This document shows positions 34,736 through 45,511 of a DNA stretch of 64,000 nt, piece after piece. The notes beneath the pieces are model-generated. The model saw only the letters and a program-made list of their open reading frames with translations, made no database searches and was not told the origin of the DNA. The translations under genes and the position numbers were made by a program. Source of the DNA: Hyalangium versicolor (lineage in GTDB: Bacteria; Myxococcota; Myxococcia; Myxococcales; Myxococcaceae); assembly GCF_020103695.1 (NCBI RefSeq), contig NZ_JAHXBF010000005.1, forward strand, positions 491,247 through 555,246, read 5' to 3'. The stretch's first letter is position 1; every line of letters starts with the position of its first letter.

Positions 34736-36247
34736 TCAGTCGAAGAGGCCCTGGAGATAGAAGCGGCCGTCCTGCGCGTCCCGGAAGACCCAGGCCGGCC
34801 CCAGACCCTCGAAGTGGACCCGGTAGTAGTCCCGGCTGAAGGGGGACTGTGCCCACCACTCACCGCCCAGGCGTTCGGGGCCGGCCATCGCCATCACCCG
34901 GCGCCGCTTGCCCAGCAACCACGCCGCGAGCAGCTCGCCGGACTCCGTCATCTCGGCGTCCAGTGTGGCGGGCTGTTCCAGCAACCGAGAGGGACGCTCC
35001 TTCAGCGCCTCATCCACGGGAACATCCACCTCTTCTTCCGGGAGCAGCTCTCCGGCCATGCCACGCGTGGCCGCTGGAGGATGAAAGGCCCGAGTCGCGT
35101 AGGCCTCCTCCGGGCGATGGACAGCCTCCAGCGAGGCAGAGAACAACGTCTCCTCGCCCAGCGTCGTGGCGAGCCGGGACAGCACCACCTCCAGTGCCGC
35201 ATCCCCTTCCGGCGTGTCACCCAATGCGAGTTGCTGGCCTCGATCCTCGTTGTGCTCGTCCACCCGCACCGAGATCGTCGCCACCGGGTTCTCCAGCCGC
35301 AGATCCGACAGCCGGTGCTTCGCCAGATCCAGCAGCAGCTTCGCGCGCGCCGTGGGCCGAGCCAGCGTGAGTGGCAACTCCAGCAGCCCGGTGGGATCCA
35401 GCTTCAGGATGAAGTTCAACCGCACCGCCGCCCGGCGCCGTCCGGCCAGCCGCGCGCAAAGCCGATCCAGCACCGTCTTGAGTGCGAACTGAAGGGGCTC
35501 GAAAGACTCAGCGGGCCACTCCAGCGTCATCCGCTCCTCGAGCACCTCTTCCAGCGCCGCTGCGACGAAGGGGGTGTCATCGCCTCCCGTGCAGAGCGTG
35601 TGCGCACGCAGACCCGCCGCGCCACCGCGAGCCACCACCGCGCCCGCCGGCAGCGCAGCGACCTCTCCCAGCGTGCTGAGTCCGAGCGCCGCGAAGGCCT
35701 CTCGCTCCCGTCCTTCCAGCGCAATGAGCGGCAAAGGCGCCAGTGCCCGGGCACTCCCGCCTTCGGGGATCACCATCACAGGCCGCGTGCCATGACGAGC
35801 CAGGGCGCGCGCCGTGAACAACTCCGAGGCCACCACCGCCCTGCCCCGATAGCCATGGCCCGAGCACACCTCCAAAGCTCGCAGGCACAGCCCCTCCTCA
35901 CCGCCGAAGAGGTGCGCCGCGCTCGCGTCGAACCACATCCCTTCCGGCTCTGCGAGCTGGAAGCCCGGCGCAACGCACATGAGCGCTTCGCCTAGGGACG
36001 TCAACGCGCGAACCTCATCCTCGTCCCGATAGGGGAAGTGCTGAAGCGAAGGCTCCAGGGCCGTCGCGGCCGTCAGCGTCATCCCGGCCCGAATCCCGGC
36101 CTTCAGGGCGCTCGACGAGGCGAAGGCCACCCGCCGCTGGCCTCGCACCTCCTCCTCCAGCGCGAAGGGCTTCCCTGCCAGCTCGGGCATCTCGATGACC
36201 CGGCGCTGCGCCGGGAAGCGCGAGAAGTGTAGATATCCGAGCCGCAT
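34736..36247 (-). CDS. imuB: ImuB, non-catalytic Y-family polymerase-like mutasome protein
   Basis: A 503-residue DNA polymerase Y-family homologue. ImuB lacks polymerase activity and connects the error-prone polymerase ImuC (DnaE2) with the β-clamp. The N-terminal palm-like region (MRLGYLHFSRFPAQRRVIEM) and little-finger-like part (LLLDLAKHRLSDLRLENPV) are present. The canonical acidic Asp after the first strand is replaced by His/Phe, as expected for ImuB. The C-terminal region (RDYYRVHFEGLGPAWVFRD) is typical. The ATG follows GGGAGGG and lies 21 bp after imuA. Confidence 0.88.
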   Translation of the reverse strand: MRLGYLHFSRFPAQRRVIEMPELAGKPFALEEEVRGQRRVAFASSSALKAGIRAGMTLTAATALEPSLQHFPYRDEDEVRALTSLGEALMCVAPGFQLAEPEGMWFDASAAHLFGGEEGLCLRALEVCSGHGYRGRAVVASELFTARALARHGTRPVMVIPEGGSARALAPLPLIALEGREREAFAALGLSTLGEVAALPAGAVVARGGAAGLRAHTLCTGGDDTPFVAAALEEVLEERMTLEWPAESFEPLQFALKTVLDRLCARLAGRRRAAVRLNFILKLDPTGLLELPLTLARPTARAKLLLDLAKHRLSDLRLENPVATISVRVDEHNEDRGQQLALGDTPEGDAALEVVLSRLATTLGEETLFSASLEAVHRPEEAYATRAFHPPAATRGMAGELLPEEEVDVPVDEALKERPSRLLEQPATLDAEMTESGELLAAWLLGKRRRVMAMAGPERLGGEWWAQSPFSRDYYRVHFEGLGPAWVFRDAQDGRFYLQGLFD

Positions 36248-36268
36248 GAATCCCTCCCGTCCCCTTTC

Positions 36269-37135
36269 TCAGCGCGGCGAGGTGCCAGTTCCCAGCTTGG
36301 AACGAAAGGACGGCATCGGCGCATCGCGCCCAGGACGCTGTCCCAGGATGCCGCATCCATTGCGCCGCTCCCAGGAGCGCGCTCGATGGAAATCCGGCAC
36401 GAGATCCTCACCCGTCGGCATCTCTCCGGCCAGCAACACGGACTCGTCACCCTCGGGTTCCAGCGCGGGATAGAGCGAGTGCCACGGCATCACGGCTCGC
36501 GTTCCCAGCCCTCCCTGCCGGCTGCGCACCACCTCCACCGCGAGCCCTTCAGGCCCCAGGGACTCGGTCCGCATGCGCGTCACCCCGTCCGCGGGAGCAT
36601 TCGGAGAGGACAACAACAACAACAGGCTGCCCCCACGAAAGGCCGCATCCGCGAGCTTCTTCCCTTCCGCGAGCGACAGCCGGACGCCGGAGGACTTCCC
36701 ACCCGCGAGTCCCTGGGTGAGATCCAGCACCACGCATGCGAACGCACCGCTCCGAGCGAGTTGAACCGCCGTCCACGCGAGTTGCGAAGTCTCCTTGGGG
36801 CGAATGATGAGCAGTCGTGACAGATCCACGCCCATGGCAGCGGCAGCCGGGGGATAGAGTTCCTTGGGTCCATCCACCCAGGCGCACAGGCGGTTCTCGC
36901 GATGGGCCGATGCCACCGCGCGCAGAGCCAGACTGGTGCGCCCGGAAGCGGCTGCACCACACAGTTCCAAGGCCTGGCCCAGCGGAAAGCCACCAGAAGG
37001 AAGCAGCGCGTCCACCTCGGCGACTCCGGTACGAAGCGTGGCCAGATAGCTCCGGGGCGCGGCCTGCAGCTGGCGGATCCGCTCGCGCAGCTGTTCGACC
37101 ACTGCTCCCGTTCGCTGTTCCGCCGTCGCGCTCAT
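36269..37135 (-). CDS. imuA: ImuA, RecA-like mutasome protein
   Basis: About 288 residues from ATG 37135 (GGAGAAG upstream). A RecA-fold core starts near residue 45 (GVAEVDALLPSGGFPLGQALEL). The nucleotide loop reads GAAASGRTS, with Arg where RecA has the Walker A Lys, so ATP use is uncertain. ImuA is part of the DNA-damage-inducible mutasome. A LexA-box-like sequence lies 27-43 bp upstream of its start. imuB follows, but no dnaE2 is in the window. Confidence 0.85.
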   Translation of the reverse strand: MSATAEQRTGAVVEQLRERIRQLQAAPRSYLATLRTGVAEVDALLPSGGFPLGQALELCGAAASGRTSLALRAVASAHRENRLCAWVDGPKELYPPAAAAMGVDLSRLLIIRPKETSQLAWTAVQLARSGAFACVVLDLTQGLAGGKSSGVRLSLAEGKKLADAAFRGGSLLLLLSSPNAPADGVTRMRTESLGPEGLAVEVVRSRQGGLGTRAVMPWHSLYPALEPEGDESVLLAGEMPTGEDLVPDFHRARSWERRNGCGILGQRPGRDAPMPSFRSKLGTGTSPR

Positions 37136-37161
37136 CACATCTTCTCCGGGCCGAGCAGATC

Positions 37162-37178
37162 TACACGCTCGTTCAGTA
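37162..37178 (+). promoter_or_regulatory. LexA-box-like site upstream of imuA
   Basis: CTACACGCTCGTTCAGT agrees at 16 of 17 positions with the degenerate Myxococcus LexA-box consensus as I recall it (CTRHAMRYBYGTTCAGS); only the last base differs. It is 27-43 bp upstream of the imuA start, a normal operator distance. SOS control of imuAB is inferred. Confidence 0.6.
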
Positions 37179-37393
37179 TGCTCACGGATCTGACACACGG
37201 CACGAAGGACCCACTGAGGTGGCCTCATTCGAGCGGAGGGGGCTCACGCGATCCGCGCGGGATCACGAGCGCGAAAGCCCTCGATCCAACCTCACAGGCC
37301 AGATGGCAGTGAGCACCAGCCCGAGGCGCCCCGTTCAGCAGGCCACTCTCCGGCCGAAGGAGAACTCCGGGATTCCTTCAGAGAATAAACGAG

Positions 37394-37460
37394 CGGAGGC
37401 CGATTTACCGGCCTGGGATACGACGCACCTGAGTCGGAGGCCGACAAACCGGCTTGGGAT
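37394..37460. repeat. Pair of 26-bp imperfect direct repeats, each with an internal palindrome
   Basis: Copies 37394-37419 and 37435-37460 (41-bp period) share CGGAGGCCGA at the left and ACCGGC and TGGGAT at the right, and differ mainly in the loop. Each can form a hairpin (GGCCG/CGGCC or GCCG/CGGC). They lie 134-200 bp beyond the vWA gene's stop. They may be a terminator-like pair or operators; unassigned. Confidence 0.5.
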
Positions 37461-37593
37461 CGATTGGGAGAGCGGGACGGCCGGGGTGGGAGGACCCGTC
37501 AGCCGACGGGGGGCCCCACACCGAGACGAGGGACCCGCGACCTGTGTCCCCCGGAATGTGGGCCCGTGCCATGAGCCCCCGCGTCACCGTCTC

Positions 37594-38814
37594 CTACTCC
37601 GCGCAGAACACCCGTACCTCGATGCCCTGATCATCCTGCCGGCGCAGACAGTCACCCCGGAAGAAGAGGCGCGCGGGACGCTCCTCGCCGGACGCGTCGT
37701 AGCGCAGATCCCCTCCGGCCACGCTGCACGTCTGCACCGTGCCGTCCGCACGCGTCACCCGCACCTGCGCCAGCCGCGGATCCGGGAGGTTCATCACCTC
37801 GATGCTCTGGGAGATGGCCGCCAGCCCCGCGATGGAGACCAGCGTGTCGCGGTAGCTCGACTTGCAGATGGAGTCCAGGTTCTCCAGGCCGCTGTTGAAG
37901 CGCTCGGCCATGGCGCGCTGGCGGAACCCGGGACCGTACGACGTCGGGCACCCCACGTTGCGCACATACGTGCCCTGGGGCGTCACGTCCTGCACCAGGC
38001 CCACGCTCTTGTCCGTCAGAGACACCGGGCCGATGGTGGCCCACAGCATCTCGCGAGCAGCGCCCTTGCTGTCCCGCAGGTTCTGGAAGATGTCGAAGTA
38101 CTCGTCCACGGACGTCAACTCCGAGGCCTTCTCCGAGCAGAAGTCCCGCGACGTGTCCTCCGTGAGGAACACCGGTGGCGGGCGCTGCATGGAGCTGCAG
38201 TCCTCCTCATCCGTGACGACCACCACCAGCAACCGAGACCCGTCCCGCAGGAAGCCACCATTGCCACCCTGATCCAGCGACGTGGTGGCCAGCGAGGAGG
38301 CTACCGCCAGCCGCACCGCCTCGAAGGGCGTCTCCTGGCCGCTGCCGTTCGTCTTCTGCACCACCAGCCGGCGAAACTTCTCCAGCACCTCCGGATCCGA
38401 GCCCTCGATGTACCGCTCCGAGCTCGGCTCCCCGCTCGCTGTAGGAACGGGCCTCAGCCGACCCGACTCTTCCGGGTACTCCCGATAGACTTCGCGGTTA
38501 TTAACAAACGCACGTTGATAAACGGACGTCGTGATGACGCCCACCCGGAAGTCCTGCGCCACTCCGCCCCCTTGCCGCAGTTCAGCCAGGAAGGCCGGTA
38601 GCTCGGTGGCGATTCCCGCCTGCTCCTCCGCCATCGAGCCAGAATTGTCGATGACGAAGAGGATGTCCGTCTTCTGGGCGGAGATAACGGGTGCCTCGGA
38701 CTCGCAGGTCCCAGGCACTGTCGACCCCGGCTCATCCACCGGGGAACTGCATGCCAACCCCCACCCCAGGGCAGCGGCCAAGAGCATGGACTGAGCAGGC
38801 GTACGAAGCCTCAC
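37594..38814 (-). CDS. von Willebrand factor A lipoprotein
   Basis: A 406-residue protein from a GTG at 38814 with GGAGGGA upstream. Signal peptide with lipobox GLAC. The vWA domain starts near residue 45 with the MIDAS motif DNSGSM (in TDILFVIDNSGSM), then VGVITTSVYQ and VVVVTDEEDC. It binds metal and probably a protein ligand at the cell surface. Ten or more Cys residues suggest disulfide stabilisation. Partner unknown. It belongs to a large family of myxobacterial surface lipoproteins. Confidence 0.85.
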   Translation of the reverse strand: MRLRTPAQSMLLAAALGWGLACSSPVDEPGSTVPGTCESEAPVISAQKTDILFVIDNSGSMAEEQAGIATELPAFLAELRQGGGVAQDFRVGVITTSVYQRAFVNNREVYREYPEESGRLRPVPTASGEPSSERYIEGSDPEVLEKFRRLVVQKTNGSGQETPFEAVRLAVASSLATTSLDQGGNGGFLRDGSRLLVVVVTDEEDCSSMQRPPPVFLTEDTSRDFCSEKASELTSVDEYFDIFQNLRDSKGAAREMLWATIGPVSLTDKSVGLVQDVTPQGTYVRNVGCPTSYGPGFRQRAMAERFNSGLENLDSICKSSYRDTLVSIAGLAAISQSIEVMNLPDPRLAQVRVTRADGTVQTCSVAGGDLRYDASGEERPARLFFRGDCLRRQDDQGIEVRVFCAE

Positions 38815-38971
38815 GTGGGTTCCCTCCGGATCAGGATCGCGCGACGCACCAGGACGCGCCGCATCAGAATGCCATGAAGAAGGTGTCCAGCATGCCCCAC
38901 CTGCTACCGCTGCGCGACAACCGTCCTGCAGGTGAACTCCCCACTGGAAAAATGCACGGAGCGTTTGCCAT

Positions 38972-38987
38972 GGGCGTTTTGGTTGCT
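38972..38987 (+). promoter_or_regulatory. Possible σ54-type promoter upstream of lon
   Basis: GGGCGTTTTGGTTGCT has the σ54 features GGC and TTGCT with GG and GC 10 nt apart, about 82 bp upstream of the lon ATG. A σ70-like pair in the same stretch (TTGCCA 38965-38970 with TACGTT 38987-38992, 16-bp spacer) is an alternative. Not decisive. Confidence 0.35.
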
Positions 38988-39068
38988 ACGTTGGGTCAAC
39001 TGGCACAGAAGAACAGTGTGTAATCAACAGCCCGACACCCAGCCGGGCGCTTAGAGGGTCGAAACCAC

Positions 39069-41579
<2,511 letters not shown>

Positions 41580-41612
41580 CGGTTCCCCTTCGCGGTCCGT
41601 AGCCTTCTGAAT

Positions 41613-41651
41613 CGGGCGGGTTCCTTCCGGGGAGCCCGCCCGTTCTCTTTT
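41613..41651 (+). terminator. Rho-independent terminator after lon
   Basis: CGGGCGGGTTCC pairs with GGAGCCCGCCCG (one wobble) across a 6-nt loop (41613-41642), followed by TTCTCTTTT. It starts 34 bp after the lon stop and ends just before the aldo/keto reductase ribosome-binding site, so it separates the two genes. Confidence 0.85.
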
Positions 41652-41670
41652 GAAAGGGAGGAGCCACACG

Positions 41671-42651
41671 ATGAAGTACGTCAACTTGGGCCGGACCGGA
41701 GTGAAGGTGTCCCGCATCTGTCTGGGGTGCATGAGCTACGGCACCAGCAAGTGGCGCCCGTGGGTGCTGGATGAGGAGGCCGCCCAGCCCTTCTTCCGCA
41801 CGGCGGTGGAGCGCGGCATCAACTTTTTCGACACCGCGGACATGTACTCGGTGGGCGCGAGCGAGGAAGTCACGGGCCGGGCGCTGAAGCGCTACGCGCG
41901 GATGGAAGAGGTGGTGCTGGCCACCAAGGTCTTCAACCCCATGGGTGACGGGCCGAACATGAAGGGCCTGTCACGCAAGCACATCATCCAGGGCTGCGAG
42001 GCGAGCCTGAAGCGGCTGGGCGTGGAGCGGATCGATCTGTACCAGATCCACCGGCTGGATCTGGGCACGCCCATGGAGGAGATCCTGGAGGCGCTGAACC
42101 AACTCGTACGGCAGGGAAAGGTCCTCTACCTGGGCGCCAGCTCCATGTATGCGTGGCAGTTCGCACGGATGCTGAGCCTGTCCGAGCGGAACGGCTGGGC
42201 GCGGTTCGTCTCCATGCAGCCGCACTACAACCTGGTGTACCGCGAAGAGGAGCGCGAGATGCTGCCGCTGTGCGAGGCGGAGGGCATCGGCGTGATCCCC
42301 TGGTCCCCGCTGGCGCGCGGGATCCTGACGGGCTCGCGCAAGTCCTCCGAGGATCGGGCCTCCACCACGCGCGCGGGCACGGATGAGTACGCGGTGAAGC
42401 TCTACGATCAGCCGAGTGACTGGGATGTCGTGGAGGCAGTGAAGAAGGTGGCCACCGCGCGCGGGAACTCGATGGCGGAGGTGGCCCTGGCGTGGATGCT
42501 GGCCAAGCCTGTGGTGACGGCTCCGATCATCGGCGCGACGAAGCTGGACCACCTGGAGGCCGCCATCAAGGCGGTGGACGTCAAGCTCTCCAAGGAAGAG
42601 ATTCAGGCGCTCGAGGCCCCCTACAAGCCCCACGCAGTGCGTGGGGTGTAG
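41671..42651 (+). CDS. Aldo/keto reductase
   Basis: A 326-residue NADPH-type aldo/keto reductase from ATG 41671 (GGGAGGAG upstream). The catalytic tetrad is complete: Asp54, Tyr59 (FFDTADMYSVG), Lys86 (ATKVF) and His127 (YQIHRLD). The C-terminal cofactor segment PIIGATKLDHLEAAIKAV is also typical. It resembles the yeast Yakc-like/YajO group of reductases acting on small carbonyls; the substrate is not predictable. Convergent with the heme-oxygenase-like gene, sharing the border at 42651/42652. Confidence 0.93.
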   Translation: MKYVNLGRTGVKVSRICLGCMSYGTSKWRPWVLDEEAAQPFFRTAVERGINFFDTADMYSVGASEEVTGRALKRYARMEEVVLATKVFNPMGDGPNMKGLSRKHIIQGCEASLKRLGVERIDLYQIHRLDLGTPMEEILEALNQLVRQGKVLYLGASSMYAWQFARMLSLSERNGWARFVSMQPHYNLVYREEEREMLPLCEAEGIGVIPWSPLARGILTGSRKSSEDRASTTRAGTDEYAVKLYDQPSDWDVVEAVKKVATARGNSMAEVALAWMLAKPVVTAPIIGATKLDHLEAAIKAVDVKLSKEEIQALEAPYKPHAVRGV

Positions 42652-43383
42652 TCAGGGCTCCACGCGAGAGACACCCACTCCGAGCGACTCTCGCGCCAGC
42701 GCGTCCGAGAGCAGGGTGTCGAGCCGGAAGGCGAGCCGCGCCTCCTGCACCACCTCCCGCATCTCCTCCTGGGAGAGCGGGAGGCTGTCCAGGTAGCGGT
42801 TCACCCGGTGGCGCAGCGGCTCCAACGATTCGGCGCTCGTGGCCTGGTAGAAGGCCGTTCCGTCCTCGTCGCCCAGATCGAAGGCTCGGGCTACCTGCTC
42901 CTTCAGGACCGGGCCGGCCAGGATGTCCCGGGTGTAGCGCACGTAGGCATGCGCCACGAGCAGGTGCGGAGCCACCAGGGAGAGCTGGCGAATCCGCTCC
43001 ACATGCAGGCTCGTGAGGTGGGTGGGCCGTGGCGCCTCGGGCCACGCGGGGCCCAGGAAGCAACGCAGATCCGCCTCCAGCGACTGGGAGCGCCAGAGCT
43101 CCGGCAAGAGGAAGCCCCCCACCACCGGGTGCGTGCAGAGGGACTCCAGCGCCACCTCCAGCGTCCCGTACACATCCAGGAGGCACTGCAGATACGTGAC
43201 GTAGTGGCGCCCTCGCACCAACTGCCCGTACACGCTGGTCCCCCACGTCCCTCGGAAAAGACTCCGCAGAAAGGGCGTCTGCTCCGTCTCCCGGCGCGTC
43301 GCCGCCGTCCCCTCCTCCAGCCGCACCGACAGCGGGATGCGGACCTGGGACGATTCGAAGCTCAACACGGCAGCGGCAGGCAT
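42652..43383 (-). CDS. Heme-oxygenase-like protein lacking the usual proximal His
   Basis: A 243-residue protein from ATG 43383 (GGGAGG upstream). It matches heme oxygenases over their full fold: LRSLFRGTWGTSVYGQLV, YLQCLLDVYGTLEVALE and HLLVAHAYVRYTRDILAG. In known enzymes the first helix reads like LKEATKEVH and its His ligates heme; here the aligned position is Arg30 (LEEGTAATRRETE). The distal Gly-rich helix (DLSGGQ in enzymes) reads DILAGP. Heme cleavage may thus use another ligand or be lost. A Fur-box-like site upstream suggests iron control, as for genuine heme-iron acquisition genes. Confidence 0.8.
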   Translation of the reverse strand: MPAAAVLSFESSQVRIPLSVRLEEGTAATRRETEQTPFLRSLFRGTWGTSVYGQLVRGRHYVTYLQCLLDVYGTLEVALESLCTHPVVGGFLLPELWRSQSLEADLRCFLGPAWPEAPRPTHLTSLHVERIRQLSLVAPHLLVAHAYVRYTRDILAGPVLKEQVARAFDLGDEDGTAFYQATSAESLEPLRHRVNRYLDSLPLSQEEMREVVQEARLAFRLDTLLSDALARESLGVGVSRVEP

Positions 43384-43403
43384 GATGACCTCCCTGGTGA
43401 ATT

Positions 43404-43422
43404 GATAACGATTCTCAAAATC
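43404..43422 (-). promoter_or_regulatory. Fur-box-like operator upstream of the heme-oxygenase-like gene
   Basis: GATAACGATTCTCAAAATC matches 14 of 19 positions of the Fur consensus GATAATGATAATCATTATC and continues into CAAAATCATAATG, an AT-rich island in GC-rich DNA. It lies 21-39 bp upstream of the start codon, where Fur would block transcription. Confidence 0.65.
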
Positions 43423-43618
43423 AAAATCATAATGCCCGTGATGGGCCCCAAGCGTCAAGCCCCTGGTGGCGAGGGACCAGCCAACTGGTACGACAGGCAT
43501 ACCAGCTGGCTCTCCTTGCGCCGCCGAGGGGGGCTCCGCTCCCTGCCCCCCTTCGTGGGCGGGGCCCGGAATGTGAGAATGCGGGAACGCCTCGGTTCGC
43601 CCGGGCGTCGGAATCGCC

Positions 43619-44518
43619 ATGTCGAGAGTCTTCACGCTGCTGCTGGTCGGGCTCGGGCTCGTGGGAGGTGTGCAGGCCGCTCACGCACAGACAGCCTCGA
43701 ACGCCCCCTCTGGGGATGCGCCTCCCACGGCCCTCCCCTCCTGGCCCGCGCCGGGTGCTCCACTGAAGGTGCTGCCCTTGAACGTGCCCAAGGGCTTCCG
43801 GAAGCAACGCATCTACCTGGACGCAGGCCACGGCTACCGCGGCAACCGAGGCAACTCGTCCGTCACCTGTGAGGAGGAGGCGGACTTCACGCTCCGGGCC
43901 GCCGAGGACCTGGCCCGGCGGCTGGAGGCGACGGGGCACTTCCTGGTCCGACTCAGCCACAAGGCCGGGCAGAACGTCGCCTATCGCAAACGTATCTCGG
44001 AAGCGGAGGGCTGGAAGGCGGACGCGTTCGTGAGCATCCACTCGGATGCGCGAGGCTCGCCGAGTTGGTGGGAGGGCGCTCCGGGCAAGCAGTGTCTCCG
44101 CCAGGACTCGACGCCAGGCTTCGGCGTGCTCTGGGCGGACGACACCGCCGAGCCCCTGAAGACGCAACGCATGGCGCTGGCCCGAGCGCTGGCCCGGCAG
44201 CTCGGCGGAGCAGGCTTCCTGCCCTACGACGGCGTGGACTACGTGAACCTGTACGACGGAGACCCCGAGCACCCAGGCGTCTTTGTGGACCGGCACGAGC
44301 CCCGCTATCGCATCATGATGCTGCGCCGTCCGCGCATCCCCTCGGTCATCATCGAGACGCACCATGCGCTCGACTTCGAGGAGGCCGCCCGCTGGAAGGA
44401 GAACCGGACGCTCGAGGCCTTCGCCGCAGCAGTGGCTCGAGGCCTGGTCGATGCGCTCTCCAGCCCTGCCTCCCCTGCCCTACCCGTAGCCACCACGGGG
44501 GTCGCCGATCAGCAGTAG
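43619..44518 (+). CDS. Exported N-acetylmuramoyl-L-alanine amidase (Amidase_3)
   Basis: A 299-residue protein with a signal peptide (cleavage near AHAQ, residue 24). The Amidase_3 Zn site is complete: His in LDAGHGYRG, Glu in TCEEEADF, His in VSIHSDA and the catalytic Glu in VIIETHHALDFEE. It would cut the amide bond between MurNAc and the stem peptide in the periplasm. No LysM or AMIN domain is fused. The start has a weak ribosome-binding site. Confidence 0.9.
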   Translation: MSRVFTLLLVGLGLVGGVQAAHAQTASNAPSGDAPPTALPSWPAPGAPLKVLPLNVPKGFRKQRIYLDAGHGYRGNRGNSSVTCEEEADFTLRAAEDLARRLEATGHFLVRLSHKAGQNVAYRKRISEAEGWKADAFVSIHSDARGSPSWWEGAPGKQCLRQDSTPGFGVLWADDTAEPLKTQRMALARALARQLGGAGFLPYDGVDYVNLYDGDPEHPGVFVDRHEPRYRIMMLRRPRIPSVIIETHHALDFEEAARWKENRTLEAFAAAVARGLVDALSSPASPALPVATTGVADQQ

Positions 44519-44542
44519 TCCGTCACGCCCCCTGCTCCCGGT

Positions 44543-45511
44543 TCACTTGTCCTTCGCGAGCTCATCCACCTGCTTCTGGAGCTCTCCCGACTCCTGGAAG
44601 AACTCGTCCACGGAGGAGGCCGGCACCAACCGGAAGGAGGCAGGCAGCAGCGAGCGAGGGAACTCCAGTGACGTGCTGAAGTCCTCGTTGCCCAACAGCT
44701 CTTGCGCCTGGATGAGCGTGGCGAAACCCAGGACGATCGCGCTGACCATGACTCCCAGCCTCCGCGAAGCCCAGCGCGTCACGTAGCGCAGGTGCCAGAA
44801 CAAGCCCCACCCGACCAGCGCCAGGTAGAGGGTCAGCCCCAACAACTGGTGCGTCGCCTCCCACCCGAGCGTGAAGCTCAGGATCATCATGAAGCCTGGG
44901 ATGCACATGAACCCCAGCATCACCAGGCTCCCAATGGCCCCGTGGGCGCGGAAGTGGAACTGCCGGCGCGCGATTCGGCTCGCGATGGACCAGACGCCCG
45001 CCCACACCAACGCGAGCGCCGTGGGCAGCAGCATCGAGAACAGCAGCTCGCCCCAGTCCGTCTTGTCGTAGCTCGTCAGGTAGCTGGAGATCAGCGAGGC
45101 CAGCATCGCCGCCCCCAGCGCGGCCAGGAAGGTCTGCGGACGCTCGAAGAGCCGCTGCCGGGGCCCGACCGGAGCCTCGGCCGCCAACGCCTCCGGTACC
45201 GCGTAGCCGCGCCCTCGGAAGCGCAGCACCGTGTCCCCCACCATCACCCGAGCATCCTGGGTGAGCACCATCTCGGCCAGCCGCGCCCACGGCTCCATCC
45301 GGAAGGAGCCATTGAGGCTGCCCAGATCGCGCACCACCACCCCGCCGTCCTCGGTCCGCTCGATGCGCAGGTGCACCGGGGATACCTTGGGATCATCCAG
45401 GATCACGTCGTTGGTGTAGCCACGCCCCACGGTGATGGGGAAGTGCTCCAACCGGTGTCGAACGTGAACGGCGTCCCCCTCCAACACCTCCAGGAAGATC
45501 ACTTCGTCCAC
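44543..45511 (-). CDS. FHA-domain membrane protein
   Basis: About 322 residues from a GTG at 45511 (GGAGG 7 nt upstream). The cytoplasmic FHA domain (about residues 20-95) has the expected GRGYTNDVILDDPKVSPVHLRI and LGSLNGSF, so it should bind phosphothreonine. Several transmembrane helices follow (ALGAAMLASLISSYL, LLPTALALVWAGVW, SLVMLGFMCIPGFMMILS, LLGLTLYLALVGWGLFW, MVSAIVLGFATLIQ). The C-terminal ~50 residues are soluble. It overlaps the S1C protease gene by 13 bp, so the two are coupled. A Ser/Thr-kinase-controlled membrane sensor is inferred. Confidence 0.85.
   Translation of the reverse strand: MDEVIFLEVLEGDAVHVRHRLEHFPITVGRGYTNDVILDDPKVSPVHLRIERTEDGGVVVRDLGSLNGSFRMEPWARLAEMVLTQDARVMVGDTVLRFRGRGYAVPEALAAEAPVGPRQRLFERPQTFLAALGAAMLASLISSYLTSYDKTDWGELLFSMLLPTALALVWAGVWSIASRIARRQFHFRAHGAIGSLVMLGFMCIPGFMMILSFTLGWEATHQLLGLTLYLALVGWGLFWHLRYVTRWASRRLGVMVSAIVLGFATLIQAQELLGNEDFSTSLEFPRSLLPASFRLVPASSVDEFFQESGELQKQVDELAKDK

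Larger units (their letters stand above)
37136..37593. other. 458-bp intergenic region between imuA and the vWA gene
   Basis: No gene is convincing here. The part near imuA holds the LexA-like site (37162-37178). The part near the vWA stop codon holds a pair of imperfect direct repeats (37394-37419, 37435-37460). Long plus-strand open frames are antisense artefacts of high GC. Confidence 0.6.
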
